64,000 bases of DNA, taken from positions 186,001-250,000 of the forward strand of contig NZ_JAHSTT010000007.1 in assembly GCF_019145205.1 (NCBI RefSeq), written 5' to 3'. This DNA is from Pseudomonas khavaziana. GTDB taxonomy: Bacteria; Pseudomonadota; Gammaproteobacteria; Pseudomonadales; Pseudomonadaceae. A model generated the notes under the pieces. The model made no database searches, had not been told where the DNA came from, and saw nothing but the letters and a program-made list of their open reading frames with translations. The position numbers and the translations under genes were made by a program. Each line of letters begins with the position of its first letter. Position 1 is the first letter of the stretch. Below, piece after piece: positions 57,005 through 64,000 of the stretch.

Positions 57005-57975
57005 AAGCCCACATCCAGCACCACGTTGTCGACATAGGTGCCGCCTGGTGGCGTGGGCTGGTCGGTGTAGATCCGCGCGTTGTAGTTGTAGACCTGGCTG
57101 CCGATGCCCAAGCCGTTGCCAGGGTTGATCTCGGCCGTGGAGCTGGCGCGCCGCGCCGCACCGACACTGCCCCAACGCGTGGTGCCGGCGCTTTTGAAAA
57201 TGTCGTAGGCCAGGTAGCTCGTGCCGGAAATCATACGCCGGCGCCCGCCGACGCTGACCGGGTTCTGGCCGTCGCTCAAGCCCACGGTATAGGCACTGCC
57301 CTTGGTGCAGGCGATGTTGATGGTCTGTCCGGTCACCGCGGTAAACCCACTGACCACCGGCGCGCTGCCAAAGCTGATATTCGGCGCGGTGATCTGGCAG
57401 TCATTGGTCACGGTCATGCTGACGGTCAGGGACGCCGTGCCGCTGCCAATGTCGCGCCCCAGGCAGATGCCGCCAATGCCGATCCCCGAGCAATAATTCC
57501 AGTTCCAGGCGATGTTCAATGTCTCGGTATACAAGCCGGCCGCCACGTTGCTGCCGGTGATGCTGCTCAGGTACAGCGGTACGGTTTTCGCCCCGGGCCC
57601 GGCGATCAGGCCAATGCTTTGGGCAATCCCGCCGGCGCCACCAAAATCGAATTGGCTGCCGCGGGTAATCGGGTAACTGGTGCTGTTGTTGCCATAAATG
57701 GTGTAGCCGATCACATCACCGGTCGGCCCGACCATGCCCCCCGTGGCCGAGGTGATCGTGGCGTAGAAGTGGTCGGTGGACACCAGCAACGAAATCAACG
57801 CCGAGGTGCAGCTCAACCCGGCGTTGGTGGTGGAACTGGTTTGCGCAGCCGTGCGCACTGTCATCGAACTGATCGAGCCAAAACTGGCAGGTACGGTGGA
57901 AACCACCGAGCATACCGCCATTGCCTGCCCAGAAAACAACACCGCTGCTGCATACAGCCATGCCTTATGCCTCAC
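57001..57975 (-). CDS. Csu-type pilus tip subunit with two spore-coat-U domains (CsuE-like)
   Basis: The 324-residue exported protein has a signal peptide (WLYAAAVLFSGQAMA) and two SCPU domains, each with paired cysteines. The first spans about residues 20-185 and the second 190-324 (VTNDCQITAPNISFGSAPVVSGFTAVTGQTINIACTKGSAY...). It ends in a beta-strand (GGTYVDNVVLDVGF) that would donate to or accept from the chaperone. The double-domain form at the end of the operon matches the CsuE tip adhesin of Acinetobacter-type Csu pili, which mediate attachment to abiotic surfaces. It is convergent with the anti-sigma gene. Confidence 0.87.
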   Translation of the reverse strand: MRHKAWLYAAAVLFSGQAMAVCSVVSTVPASFGSISSMTVRTAAQTSSTTNAGLSCTSALISLLVSTDHFYATITSATGGMVGPTGDVIGYTIYGNNSTSYPITRGSQFDFGGAGGIAQSIGLIAGPGAKTVPLYLSSITGSNVAAGLYTETLNIAWNWNYCSGIGIGGICLGRDIGSGTASLTVSMTVTNDCQITAPNISFGSAPVVSGFTAVTGQTINIACTKGSAYTVGLSDGQNPVSVGGRRRMISGTSYLAYDIFKSAGTTRWGSVGAARRASSTAEINPGNGLGIGSQVYNYNARIYTDQPTPPGGTYVDNVVLDVGF

Positions 57976-57998
57976 CCGAAGCCTCCTTGCTCAGTTGC

Positions 57999-60365
57999 TC
58001 ATTGGCACACTAACGGCCCGATCAGGGGCACGTCCTGTTGTTGCACATCGATATCGAATCTCACCTGGCAGGTCCGACCTTCACCGAGGGTAACCTGCAG
58101 GGTGTTGTGGCCACTGAGGTTTTCCAGATAGACCAGGCCATCCCAACCCACCACCGCCTGGGTGTTGCTTTGCTCATGCACCACCAGGCTGCCCAGCGGC
58201 AACTCCTGATGCTGGCGGTCCACCAGCGTGATACTGGCGGCGAGCACCCGGCGCAGCGGGAACTCCAGCAGATAGCCGCTGCCCCGGCGTACCGAGACGC
58301 GCTGTTCAACATTGGGGCTCTGCACATTCGCCGGCAGGTTCAGCGGGTCGATCTCATATTTGCCGCGGTAATAGGCACTGCTCCACGGCACCAGCAAGTG
58401 GCCATTGCGGTCGGTCTGGCCCACCAACTGGTTTTCGTAGCGCACCGGAATCCCGGCAAACCCTTGGGTACTGACCACCACAAACGCGTCATTGATGCGG
58501 TTGGCGGCAAAGGTCTGGCCGCCCATCCACACCAGTGAGCCGCTGGCATCCGCCCAACGCGTCTGGGCATCGCTGCTGCCGTACACCCCGGCCTGCAACT
58601 GCACCGACTGCAAGCGCCAGGTCAGGTCGGCTTGCCGATAGGTCGGACTATCGCCCTGGGCATAGCCGAGGTTGTAGCCGACGCCGCCTTCGCTGGGCAC
58701 CGAGCGGCTGTAGTTGATGCGCTGGCGACTGGCACCGTCCTTGCTGCGCTCGGTACTCAAGGCCAGGCTGCCGTTGAGGTCGAACGGGATGACCAGTTGC
58801 GCTTGCATGGCCCAGTTGCTGTCACCGATCTCACGGTTGGCCGACAGGTAGAAGCTGGTGTTACGCCACAGCGGTTTGCTCCAGCTCAGGTTGAGCAGGC
58901 GCGTGCGCGAATCGTCCGCCGCCTGCACGTCGAAATAGCCCAGGCCCAGGCTGCCGAAACGCTCAAGGTTGAGGCTCAGGGTCGCCTGCTCGCTGCGCTT
59001 GCTGAGGCTGGCATAAGGGGTGTCGACCAGGGTCAGGTCGGCATACTCGTCGCGCCGTTCCACCCGTTGGTACATCAGGCTGTAGCGCGTGCTGTTGTAC
59101 TGGTAGCCGAGGCTCAGTTGCCGGCCGCTGCGGCCGTCGAACTGGCTCTGGCTGACGGCGGTATTGAGCACGCCGAAGTTACCCAGGCGCAGGTTGCCGC
59201 CGAGCCCGCCGAGGGTCAGGTCACTGGACGCTTCGGCGTGGCTTTCCAGGGTCAGGTTGTCCGAATAGCCATAGCGAAAGGTGCCGCTGGTCACGCCCGG
59301 CCCGTAGCCGAAATCCCGCAGGGTGTAGTCGCGGCGCAAGGTGCCGGCGGCCACCGAAAAATCCGTCAAGCCTTGTTGCAGCAAGGTGCTGGTCACATAG
59401 AACGGCACTGTGGTCGAGACCTGGCGACCCAGCGCATCGGTGGTGACCACCACGGCCTCACCAGCACCGTTGATGAATGGGATGTTGGTCAAGGTGTAAG
59501 GGCCAGGTTGCAGCTGCGCGCTGTCGGATTTGTAGCCGTTGATAAACAGGTCCACCGACGAGGGCACCGCCGCCTCACCGGCAAACTGCGGCAAGGGGTA
59601 AGTGACCAGGTCCGGGCGTACAGAGAAGTCCCGAGACAGTTGCACCCCGCCCAGGCGCACCGAGCTGCTCCAGGGCAGCGAGCCGCTGATCACGTCGCCG
59701 GCCTCGTAAGTGAGCAGGCGCTCATCATCGGAAAACCGCCAAGTAGTGTCGTAGCGCCGGTAGCCGTTATTGAGGGGGCTGTCGATGATGCCATCGGCCA
59801 GGGTCTGACGCAGTTGCCCGGTGTTGGACAAGGTGCCCCAATTGTCGAACAGCCGCACCTCGTTCCAGGCGGCCAGGTAACTACCACCGTCGTCGGTGTC
59901 GTTGAAATACACGTCATAGTTGAGCAAGGCGCCGAAGCTGCTCATGGCCTGGGTGCGCGGGTACGTATTGCGGTGACCGATAAACTGTTCCTGCAACCAT
60001 GACGGCGGCACATCCAGCAGCAGGCGCTGGCCATGGCTGTCATAGTCGCTGTGGAGGCCGGGCACCTGGTCGAGGGCCACGCTGCCGACGGGCTCACCGG
60101 GCAGCTTCATGCCCACGTCCTGCAGGGCGCTGGCGGGCACAAACAGCTGGCCAGCACGCTGGTCGACCGCGATGACCCGGCCGGTGTCCATCTGGTTGAC
60201 CACCAATTCCAGGAACAGCTGCGCATCCGCGACTGCCTCCATGCTGCTCGGCGGCGGCGGCAATTCCCCCGCCACTGCGGCGCCCCACAGTCCGCTTGCC
60301 AATGCCACCGACGGCCATAAACCCCGAGCCCAGCCACGACTCTCGCTGGTGTTAGGTCCTTCCAT
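57999..60365 (-). CDS. Outer-membrane usher of Csu-type chaperone-usher pilus (CsuD-like)
   Basis: The protein of about 788 residues has a signal peptide region (GLWPSVALASGLWGAAVAG). An usher N-domain follows (AQLFLELVVNQMDTGRVIAVDQRAGQLFVPASALQDVG), then a long beta-barrel with plug (VPSSVDLFINGYKSDSAQLQPGPYTLTNIPFINGAGEAVVVTTDALGRQ). The C-terminal domains end EGRTCQVRFDIDVQQQDVPLIGPLVC. The ATG at 60365 is chosen because GGAG lies 6 bases before it; ATGs at 60371 and 60377 are alternatives. It assembles SCPU-domain subunits delivered by the chaperone encoded upstream. Confidence 0.9.
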   Translation of the reverse strand: MEGPNTSESRGWARGLWPSVALASGLWGAAVAGELPPPPSSMEAVADAQLFLELVVNQMDTGRVIAVDQRAGQLFVPASALQDVGMKLPGEPVGSVALDQVPGLHSDYDSHGQRLLLDVPPSWLQEQFIGHRNTYPRTQAMSSFGALLNYDVYFNDTDDGGSYLAAWNEVRLFDNWGTLSNTGQLRQTLADGIIDSPLNNGYRRYDTTWRFSDDERLLTYEAGDVISGSLPWSSSVRLGGVQLSRDFSVRPDLVTYPLPQFAGEAAVPSSVDLFINGYKSDSAQLQPGPYTLTNIPFINGAGEAVVVTTDALGRQVSTTVPFYVTSTLLQQGLTDFSVAAGTLRRDYTLRDFGYGPGVTSGTFRYGYSDNLTLESHAEASSDLTLGGLGGNLRLGNFGVLNTAVSQSQFDGRSGRQLSLGYQYNSTRYSLMYQRVERRDEYADLTLVDTPYASLSKRSEQATLSLNLERFGSLGLGYFDVQAADDSRTRLLNLSWSKPLWRNTSFYLSANREIGDSNWAMQAQLVIPFDLNGSLALSTERSKDGASRQRINYSRSVPSEGGVGYNLGYAQGDSPTYRQADLTWRLQSVQLQAGVYGSSDAQTRWADASGSLVWMGGQTFAANRINDAFVVVSTQGFAGIPVRYENQLVGQTDRNGHLLVPWSSAYYRGKYEIDPLNLPANVQSPNVEQRVSVRRGSGYLLEFPLRRVLAASITLVDRQHQELPLGSLVVHEQSNTQAVVGWDGLVYLENLSGHNTLQVTLGEGRTCQVRFDIDVQQQDVPLIGPLVCQ

Positions 60366-60417
60366 GGACATCTCCATCCTGTCAAACCCGGGGCTTAAGC
60401 CCGTCCCGCTACAACCA

Positions 60418-61206
60418 TCACCGCTTCGGCGCCAGGCTCTCCAATTGCGACGCGCCGTTGACCCGCACTTGCAACGGCTGGTCCGCCAACACCGTATCCG
60501 GCACTGGCCAACGCATGCTTGCACCCGGTAATACATAACCGAGCAACCCTTCCACCAGCGGTCGGGCCTGCCCGCCCTGTTTGAACGAGGCATCGGTGAG
60601 CCGCGCATGCACGGCGCCCTGATTGCGCACCTCGATGTAACTGCGCCCACCCACGTTGACCTTATGCCAACTCAGGTCCGGTTTGCCCGCGCCCTTGGGG
60701 TCACGTTGGCGGGTGGCGTCGTCCTTGCTCCAAAGGCCAGCGCCGTAGGCAAACAACGGCACCGAATAACGCATCTGGAAGCGGATCGCCGCCGCGGTGT
60801 TCTTGCCCTCCGGCGGTGCGGGCACCTGCAGCGCCGAGGGGATTTCATCGATGATGATGCGGTAGGCCAACTCCTGCCCCGGCGGCACTTCACGGGTGCG
60901 GGTCAGGCGCACCAGTTGCTTCTGGCCAGGTTCTATCCTGGCCACCGGCGGGCTGCCGATCACATCGCGCTGGTTCTGGTACTGCTCGTCGAAGCCGTTC
61001 TGGCTCCAGGCAAATACGCGAATCTGCAGGTTGGCGGTCTCGGTGCCACGGTTTTCCAGCCACAACGCACTGGCCTGTTGATCGGCCTCCAACACCGGGT
61101 CGATGGGCCAGATCAGCACCGAACTGGCTGCCTGCACCAGCCCCGCGCTGCACCAGAGCCCCAAGGCAATACCCGCGGCCCACCACCGCCGGGACGTTGA
61201 ACGCAT
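60418..61206 (-). CDS. Periplasmic pilus chaperone (CsuC-like)
   Basis: The 262-residue protein has a signal peptide (GIALGLWCSAGLVQA) and the two immunoglobulin-like domains of PapD-type chaperones. These include SVLIWPIDPVLEADQQASALWLENRGTETANLQIRVFAW and PPVARIEPGQKQLVRLTRTREVPPGQELAYRIIIDEIP. The start at 61206 is chosen because GAGGAG lies 8 bases upstream. The longer open frame above it runs through the neighbouring subunit gene and is not chaperone-like. Confidence 0.9.
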   Translation of the reverse strand: MRSTSRRWWAAGIALGLWCSAGLVQAASSVLIWPIDPVLEADQQASALWLENRGTETANLQIRVFAWSQNGFDEQYQNQRDVIGSPPVARIEPGQKQLVRLTRTREVPPGQELAYRIIIDEIPSALQVPAPPEGKNTAAAIRFQMRYSVPLFAYGAGLWSKDDATRQRDPKGAGKPDLSWHKVNVGGRSYIEVRNQGAVHARLTDASFKQGGQARPLVEGLLGYVLPGASMRWPVPDTVLADQPLQVRVNGASQLESLAPKR

Positions 61207-61232
61207 ATCTGCACTCCTCAATACCGTTAGCC

Positions 61233-61721
61233 TTACCACGACAGCTGCACCTGCAACGTGTCGCTGTACGTCCCCCCGGGCTGATTGCCCGGCAATACCA
61301 CCCGCCCGTAAATCGGCAGGCTGATGGTGTTTGCATCGCTGTAGCTCACACTGACGCTCTGGCTGATGCCCAGGCTTTGGCTGAATGCCGCATCCCGAAA
61401 CAACTGATAAGCCACTCGCGCGCTGCCCGTGTTGAGCTGCAAATTGCGCCCGGTGCTGCTGTGCAGGCCGCCATTCACACTCATGCTCAGTGCCACTCCG
61501 GGCGTGCATTGCAAGGTCACCCCGCCGGTGATGGCCGCAGTAACCGTGCCAGTGGCCAGGGCCGAATAGCTGCCGTAGGCCAACGCGCCGTAGTTGGAGC
61601 CGCCGCCCACGATCAGGCAGCCTGGGGTAATGGTCGCGCTGACCTGGAAGCTCTGGCTGGTCACCGCCGCCAACGGCAGCGGCAACGCCAGCCCACAGGC
61701 CAACCACGCTCTGAGCCACAT
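61233..61721 (-). CDS. Spore coat U domain pilus subunit (fourth gene of the operon)
   Basis: The 162-residue exported protein has a signal peptide (WLACGLALPLPLAAVTSQ) and one SCPU domain. Family features are ATITPGCLIVGGGSNYGALAYGSYSA, LQCTPGVALSMSVNGGLHSSTGRNLQL and the terminal GGTYSDTLQVQLSW. It is one of four single-domain subunits. It starts 2 bases after the stop of the previous subunit gene (gap 61722-61723) and precedes the chaperone gene by 26 bases. Confidence 0.88.
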   Translation of the reverse strand: MWLRAWLACGLALPLPLAAVTSQSFQVSATITPGCLIVGGGSNYGALAYGSYSALATGTVTAAITGGVTLQCTPGVALSMSVNGGLHSSTGRNLQLNTGSARVAYQLFRDAAFSQSLGISQSVSVSYSDANTISLPIYGRVVLPGNQPGGTYSDTLQVQLSW

Positions 61722-61723
61722 TG

Positions 61724-62281
61724 TTAGAACGTCAGCTCCACGGCCACGGTGTCGGTGTAGGTGCCCGCCGGCAGCCCCGCCTTACCCACCGCCCGCCCAT
61801 ACAGGCCCACGGTTTGCGCCACGCCGGTACTCGCGGCAAGTGTGATCACGCCATCGATGGCCAGCAGCGAAGAGAAACCGCTGTCGGTGTAGAAGTCGTA
61901 CGGTACAAAGTTGCCCGCGCCATCGGCCAACGCACGGGTGCCACCCGGCGAGGCACCGTCATGGGCACCGGCGCGCACTTTCACCGCCGGCGTGGTGCCG
62001 GCCGAACACAGGATCGACAACGCCCCGCCGGTGCCGGTGCCGCCGAGTAATTGCGCATCGGCATTGGTAAACAGGCTGTTGGTGGTGCCGAAGTTCAGGC
62101 TACCGAAGTTCAGCCCGGTGGCCGCCCCGGAGCCGTTGACCTGGCAACTGGCGATCAAGGTCAGGCTGGAGGTGATCTGCCCGGTCACCGTGGTCGCCGC
62201 ATTCAGGCTGGAAGCCATCGCCAGGCCCAGGGCACAGACGCCTATTCGCGATACAAGTACATGCATGATATTCATCCTCAT
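61724..62281 (-). CDS. Spore coat U domain pilus subunit (third gene)
   Basis: The 185-residue exported protein has a signal peptide (VSRIGVCALGLAMASSLNA) and an SCPU domain: SSLTLIASCQVNGSGAATGLNFGSLNFGTTNSLF, LSILCSAGTTPAVKVRAGAHDG and GLPAGTYTDTVAVELTF. The Thr/Gly/Ala-rich, Cys-poor composition and strong signal peptide suggest a major structural subunit, but this is inference. Three bases separate it from the preceding gene's stop. Confidence 0.88.
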   Translation of the reverse strand: MRMNIMHVLVSRIGVCALGLAMASSLNAATTVTGQITSSLTLIASCQVNGSGAATGLNFGSLNFGTTNSLFTNADAQLLGGTGTGGALSILCSAGTTPAVKVRAGAHDGASPGGTRALADGAGNFVPYDFYTDSGFSSLLAIDGVITLAASTGVAQTVGLYGRAVGKAGLPAGTYTDTVAVELTF

Positions 62282-62284
62282 GGT

Positions 62285-62830
62285 TTACCAATCCAGAGTC
62301 ACCGTCAGGGTGTCTGTGTAGATGCCGGCCGGTAAGGCCCTGGTATTCGCCACCACGGAGCCGAATACCGGGATGGGTACTTGGGTGCCCTGGGTCACGA
62401 CGAAGTTGCGTTGCTGGCCGATGCGATAGGCGCTCTGGCCCAAGGCATCGGCCGAAAGGCGATAGGGGATGGTCTGGCGACCGTTGCTCAGGCGGCGCGT
62501 GGTGCCGTCGCCGTGGGCACCGCCGTCGATGGTCACAGTGAAGCTGCTGACCACCGAAGGGTTGCAGGACACCGACAGCGGCGCCTTGTCGCCATCGGCA
62601 ATGGTTGCGCCCAAGGTGTCGTTCCAGGTCGGCCCCTGACTGCCGAAATCGAGCAATGCGGTACCACCTTCGGGGGTTACCGGCGCACGCTCCACGCCTT
62701 TGCTGACCTCGCAACTGGCGGTGATTACCAGGCGTGCGTGGATCTGCCCGTTGACCGCGCCCGCCAGTGCATCATCGGCCGGCAACAGCAAGGCGCCCAA
62801 GGCCGCAACGGCCAGGCAGCGGCTTACCAT
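62285..62830 (-). CDS. Spore coat U domain pilus subunit (second gene)
   Basis: The 181-residue exported protein has a signal peptide (LAVAALGALLLPADDALA) and the SCPU pattern: ARLVITASCEVSKGVERAPV, LSVSCNPSVVSSFTVTIDGGAHGDGTTRRLSNG and ALPAGIYTDTLTVTLDW. Its start overlaps the stop of the first subunit gene by 7 bases. Confidence 0.88.
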   Translation of the reverse strand: MVSRCLAVAALGALLLPADDALAGAVNGQIHARLVITASCEVSKGVERAPVTPEGGTALLDFGSQGPTWNDTLGATIADGDKAPLSVSCNPSVVSSFTVTIDGGAHGDGTTRRLSNGRQTIPYRLSADALGQSAYRIGQQRNFVVTQGTQVPIPVFGSVVANTRALPAGIYTDTLTVTLDW

Positions 62831-63351
62831 GTGACCGTAACCTTGAGCAGGTCGGAGTAACGGCCGACGGTGGGGATATCTTTGAGCGGTTCGATGCGGC
62901 CATACAACGGTAAGTCGACCGAGCCGGAGTCCGGTACGCGGCCACTGATCGGCACGTCCACCGGCAAAGGGATCAACCGCGCAGCGTCAGCATAGATTCG
63001 ATAGGGGATGGGTTTGCTTGAGGCGGCCGCATTGGCGAGGTAGCGCACCTCGCCTACGCCGCCATGCAGCCCGCCATCAACGCGCATCTGATAAGGCGTG
63101 TCAGGGTTGCATTCCAGGCGCGGCTGGCGCTGGCTGATCAGGGCCGCACTCAGGGGGCCGGCCAGATCATCCAGGCGCGGGCCGCTGCCGAAATTCAATA
63201 CGCCCAGTTGCTCGATGCCCGCATTACGGGTGGTGCCCACCAACTGGCAGCCGCGCTGCACGTCGATACGCACCTCCACCTGGAGTTGCGCAGCGTCAGC
63301 CGGGTTGCAGAGCATCGCGCCCATGACAGCCAATACCGCCGATCCCTTCAC
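62824..63351 (-). CDS. Spore coat U domain pilus subunit (first gene of the operon)
   Basis: The 175-residue exported protein has a signal peptide (AVLAVMGAMLCNPADAAQ) and an SCPU domain: IDVQRGCQLVGTTRNAGIEQLGVLNFG, RLECNPDTPYQMRVDGGLHGGVGEVRYL and TVGRYSDLLKVTVTW. It opens the seven-gene Csu-type operon; the promoter must lie in the 188-base divergent region 63352-63539. It is the counterpart of CsuA/B by position only. Confidence 0.87.
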   Translation of the reverse strand: MKGSAVLAVMGAMLCNPADAAQLQVEVRIDVQRGCQLVGTTRNAGIEQLGVLNFGSGPRLDDLAGPLSAALISQRQPRLECNPDTPYQMRVDGGLHGGVGEVRYLANAAASSKPIPYRIYADAARLIPLPVDVPISGRVPDSGSVDLPLYGRIEPLKDIPTVGRYSDLLKVTVTW

Positions 63352-63539
63352 AGCCCCAATTCCTTATACAGGGGTGACAACTTTGTATGAGGTTAGCCAT
63401 CGAAAAAGAAACTGCCAGTTTGGATGGCTTCTTGGAGTGGCATGCTTTTTTGAGATAGCTGCTGGCCTTCTTCCCTATTGGTCAAATCGAGGCAGGCGTC
63501 CTAGAGTGAACGACCGCCGCAACACAGAGTGATACTCCA

Positions 63540-64000
63540 TTGCCCGTGCTTTCCCTGCTCCACCGCCTGTTCGCGAAACAACCCAGTCTCTCGGACGCCT
63601 CGCCTATCCCGGCATACTTCCAAAAAAAGGCCGAGCAACAGGGCTATACCCTCAGTGACGGGCAAATCCGGGCGATTACCGCCCTGAATCGCGAGACCCA
63701 ACGCCTGCTCAACGGCAAAGCCGCCCGTAGCCTGTACCTGCACGGCCCGGTGGGGCGCGGCAAAAGCTGGCTGCTGGACGGGTTCTTCCAGGCCCTGCCC
63801 ATTGCCGAAAAGCAACGTGTGCACTTCCACGACTTTTTCGCCCGACTGCACCAAGGCATGTTCCTGCACCGCGGGCGTGACGACGCCCTGGCCATCACCC
63901 TCGATCAGCTGCTGGCCGGCTGCCGTGTGCTGTGCTTCGACGAGTTTCACGTCCACGATATCGGCGATGCGATGCTCATCAGCCGTTTGTTCAAAGCGCT
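63540..64000 (+). CDS. ZapE/AFG1-like ATPase (3' end outside window)
   Basis: About 153 residues are visible before the window ends. The protein has the AFG1/ZapE pattern: a Walker A motif GPVGRGKS in SLYLHGPVGRGKSWLLDGFFQ, then RVHFHDFFARLHQGM and Walker B VLCFDEFHVHDIGDAMLISRLF. ZapE-type ATPases associate with the Z-ring or membrane protein quality control. The start is uncertain: TTG at 63540 or GTG at 63546, with a stop upstream at 63507 in the same frame. Its N-terminus (LSLLHRLFAKQPSLSDASPIPAYFQKKAEQQGY) differs from what I recall of canonical ZapE, so it may be a second paralogue. Confidence 0.85.
   Translation, partial: MPVLSLLHRLFAKQPSLSDASPIPAYFQKKAEQQGYTLSDGQIRAITALNRETQRLLNGKAARSLYLHGPVGRGKSWLLDGFFQALPIAEKQRVHFHDFFARLHQGMFLHRGRDDALAITLDQLLAGCRVLCFDEFHVHDIGDAMLISRLFKA

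Noticed and set aside
61206..61719. An upstream extension of the pilus chaperone frame
   Set aside because: It lies on top of the SCPU subunit gene in another frame. The true chaperone start at 61206 has a GAGGAG site and a signal peptide.

Overview
The window looks like chromosome of a Pseudomonas species, most probably the P. fluorescens group. This is inferred from gene content (liu leucine-degradation genes, TamA/TamB, a six-gene Mrp/Pha antiporter, Csu-type pili), from a PrrF-type and a CrcZ/CrcY-type small RNA, from high GC in most genes, and from many REP/REPIN hairpins with the cores GGGAGGGGGCTTGC and GTAGGAGCGAGCTTGC. I saw no tRNA, rRNA, CRISPR, insertion sequence or phage genes.

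Layout. 1-2.5 kb: end of a TolC-like factor and a MacA/HlyD-like adaptor. 2.7-7.1 kb: a FAD/NAD(P)-binding protein, an AT-rich orphan gene with an internally duplicated beta-rich domain, and a divergent XRE-cupin regulator/DMT exporter pair. 7.4-13.4 kb: the Mrp/Pha operon with translationally coupled subunits (A fused to B, then C-G). 13.5-15.4 kb: a HIT protein, an S51 peptidase, and a long, probably structured leader in front of a DUF6124-like gene broken by an in-frame TAG. 15.5-20.1 kb: cysS and glnS opposite ppiB-lpxH. 20.3-25 kb: a MarR-controlled tripartite efflux operon with two palindromic operators. 25.2-31.4 kb: tamB, tamA and an acetyltransferase. 31.5-36.3 kb: xthA, a PstS-OmpA fusion, and a divergent acyl-CoA dehydrogenase/LysR pair.

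36.4-51.2 kb is the most integrated stretch. Leucine/isovalerate catabolism is split into liuR-mvaB and liuABCD plus an acyl-CoA synthetase. Both halves carry palindromes of the form TTNACGTNNACGTNAA, presumably LiuR sites. Between the halves lie a sigma54-promoted, A-rich CrcY-like sRNA and a 1,777-codon NEL-type ubiquitin-ligase effector/toxin homologue with leucine-rich repeats and a CxD catalytic motif.

51.2-57 kb: a cI-like S24 regulator whose catalytic Ser and Lys both appear substituted, a DUF3077/DUF6124-like small protein, a Fur-box-controlled PrrF sRNA, an M14 carboxypeptidase, and an ECF sigma/anti-sigma pair divergent from a catalase-like peroxidase and cytochrome b561. Both divergent promoters there have the form GGAAT-N16-CGTC. 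57-63.4 kb: a seven-gene Csu-type chaperone-usher operon. The window ends inside a divergent ZapE/AFG1-like ATPase gene.

The least explained signals are the DUF6124 leader RNA with competing helices over the ribosome-binding site, the effector gene between the liu halves, and a REPIN subfamily whose arms carry an identical 16-nt insertion.
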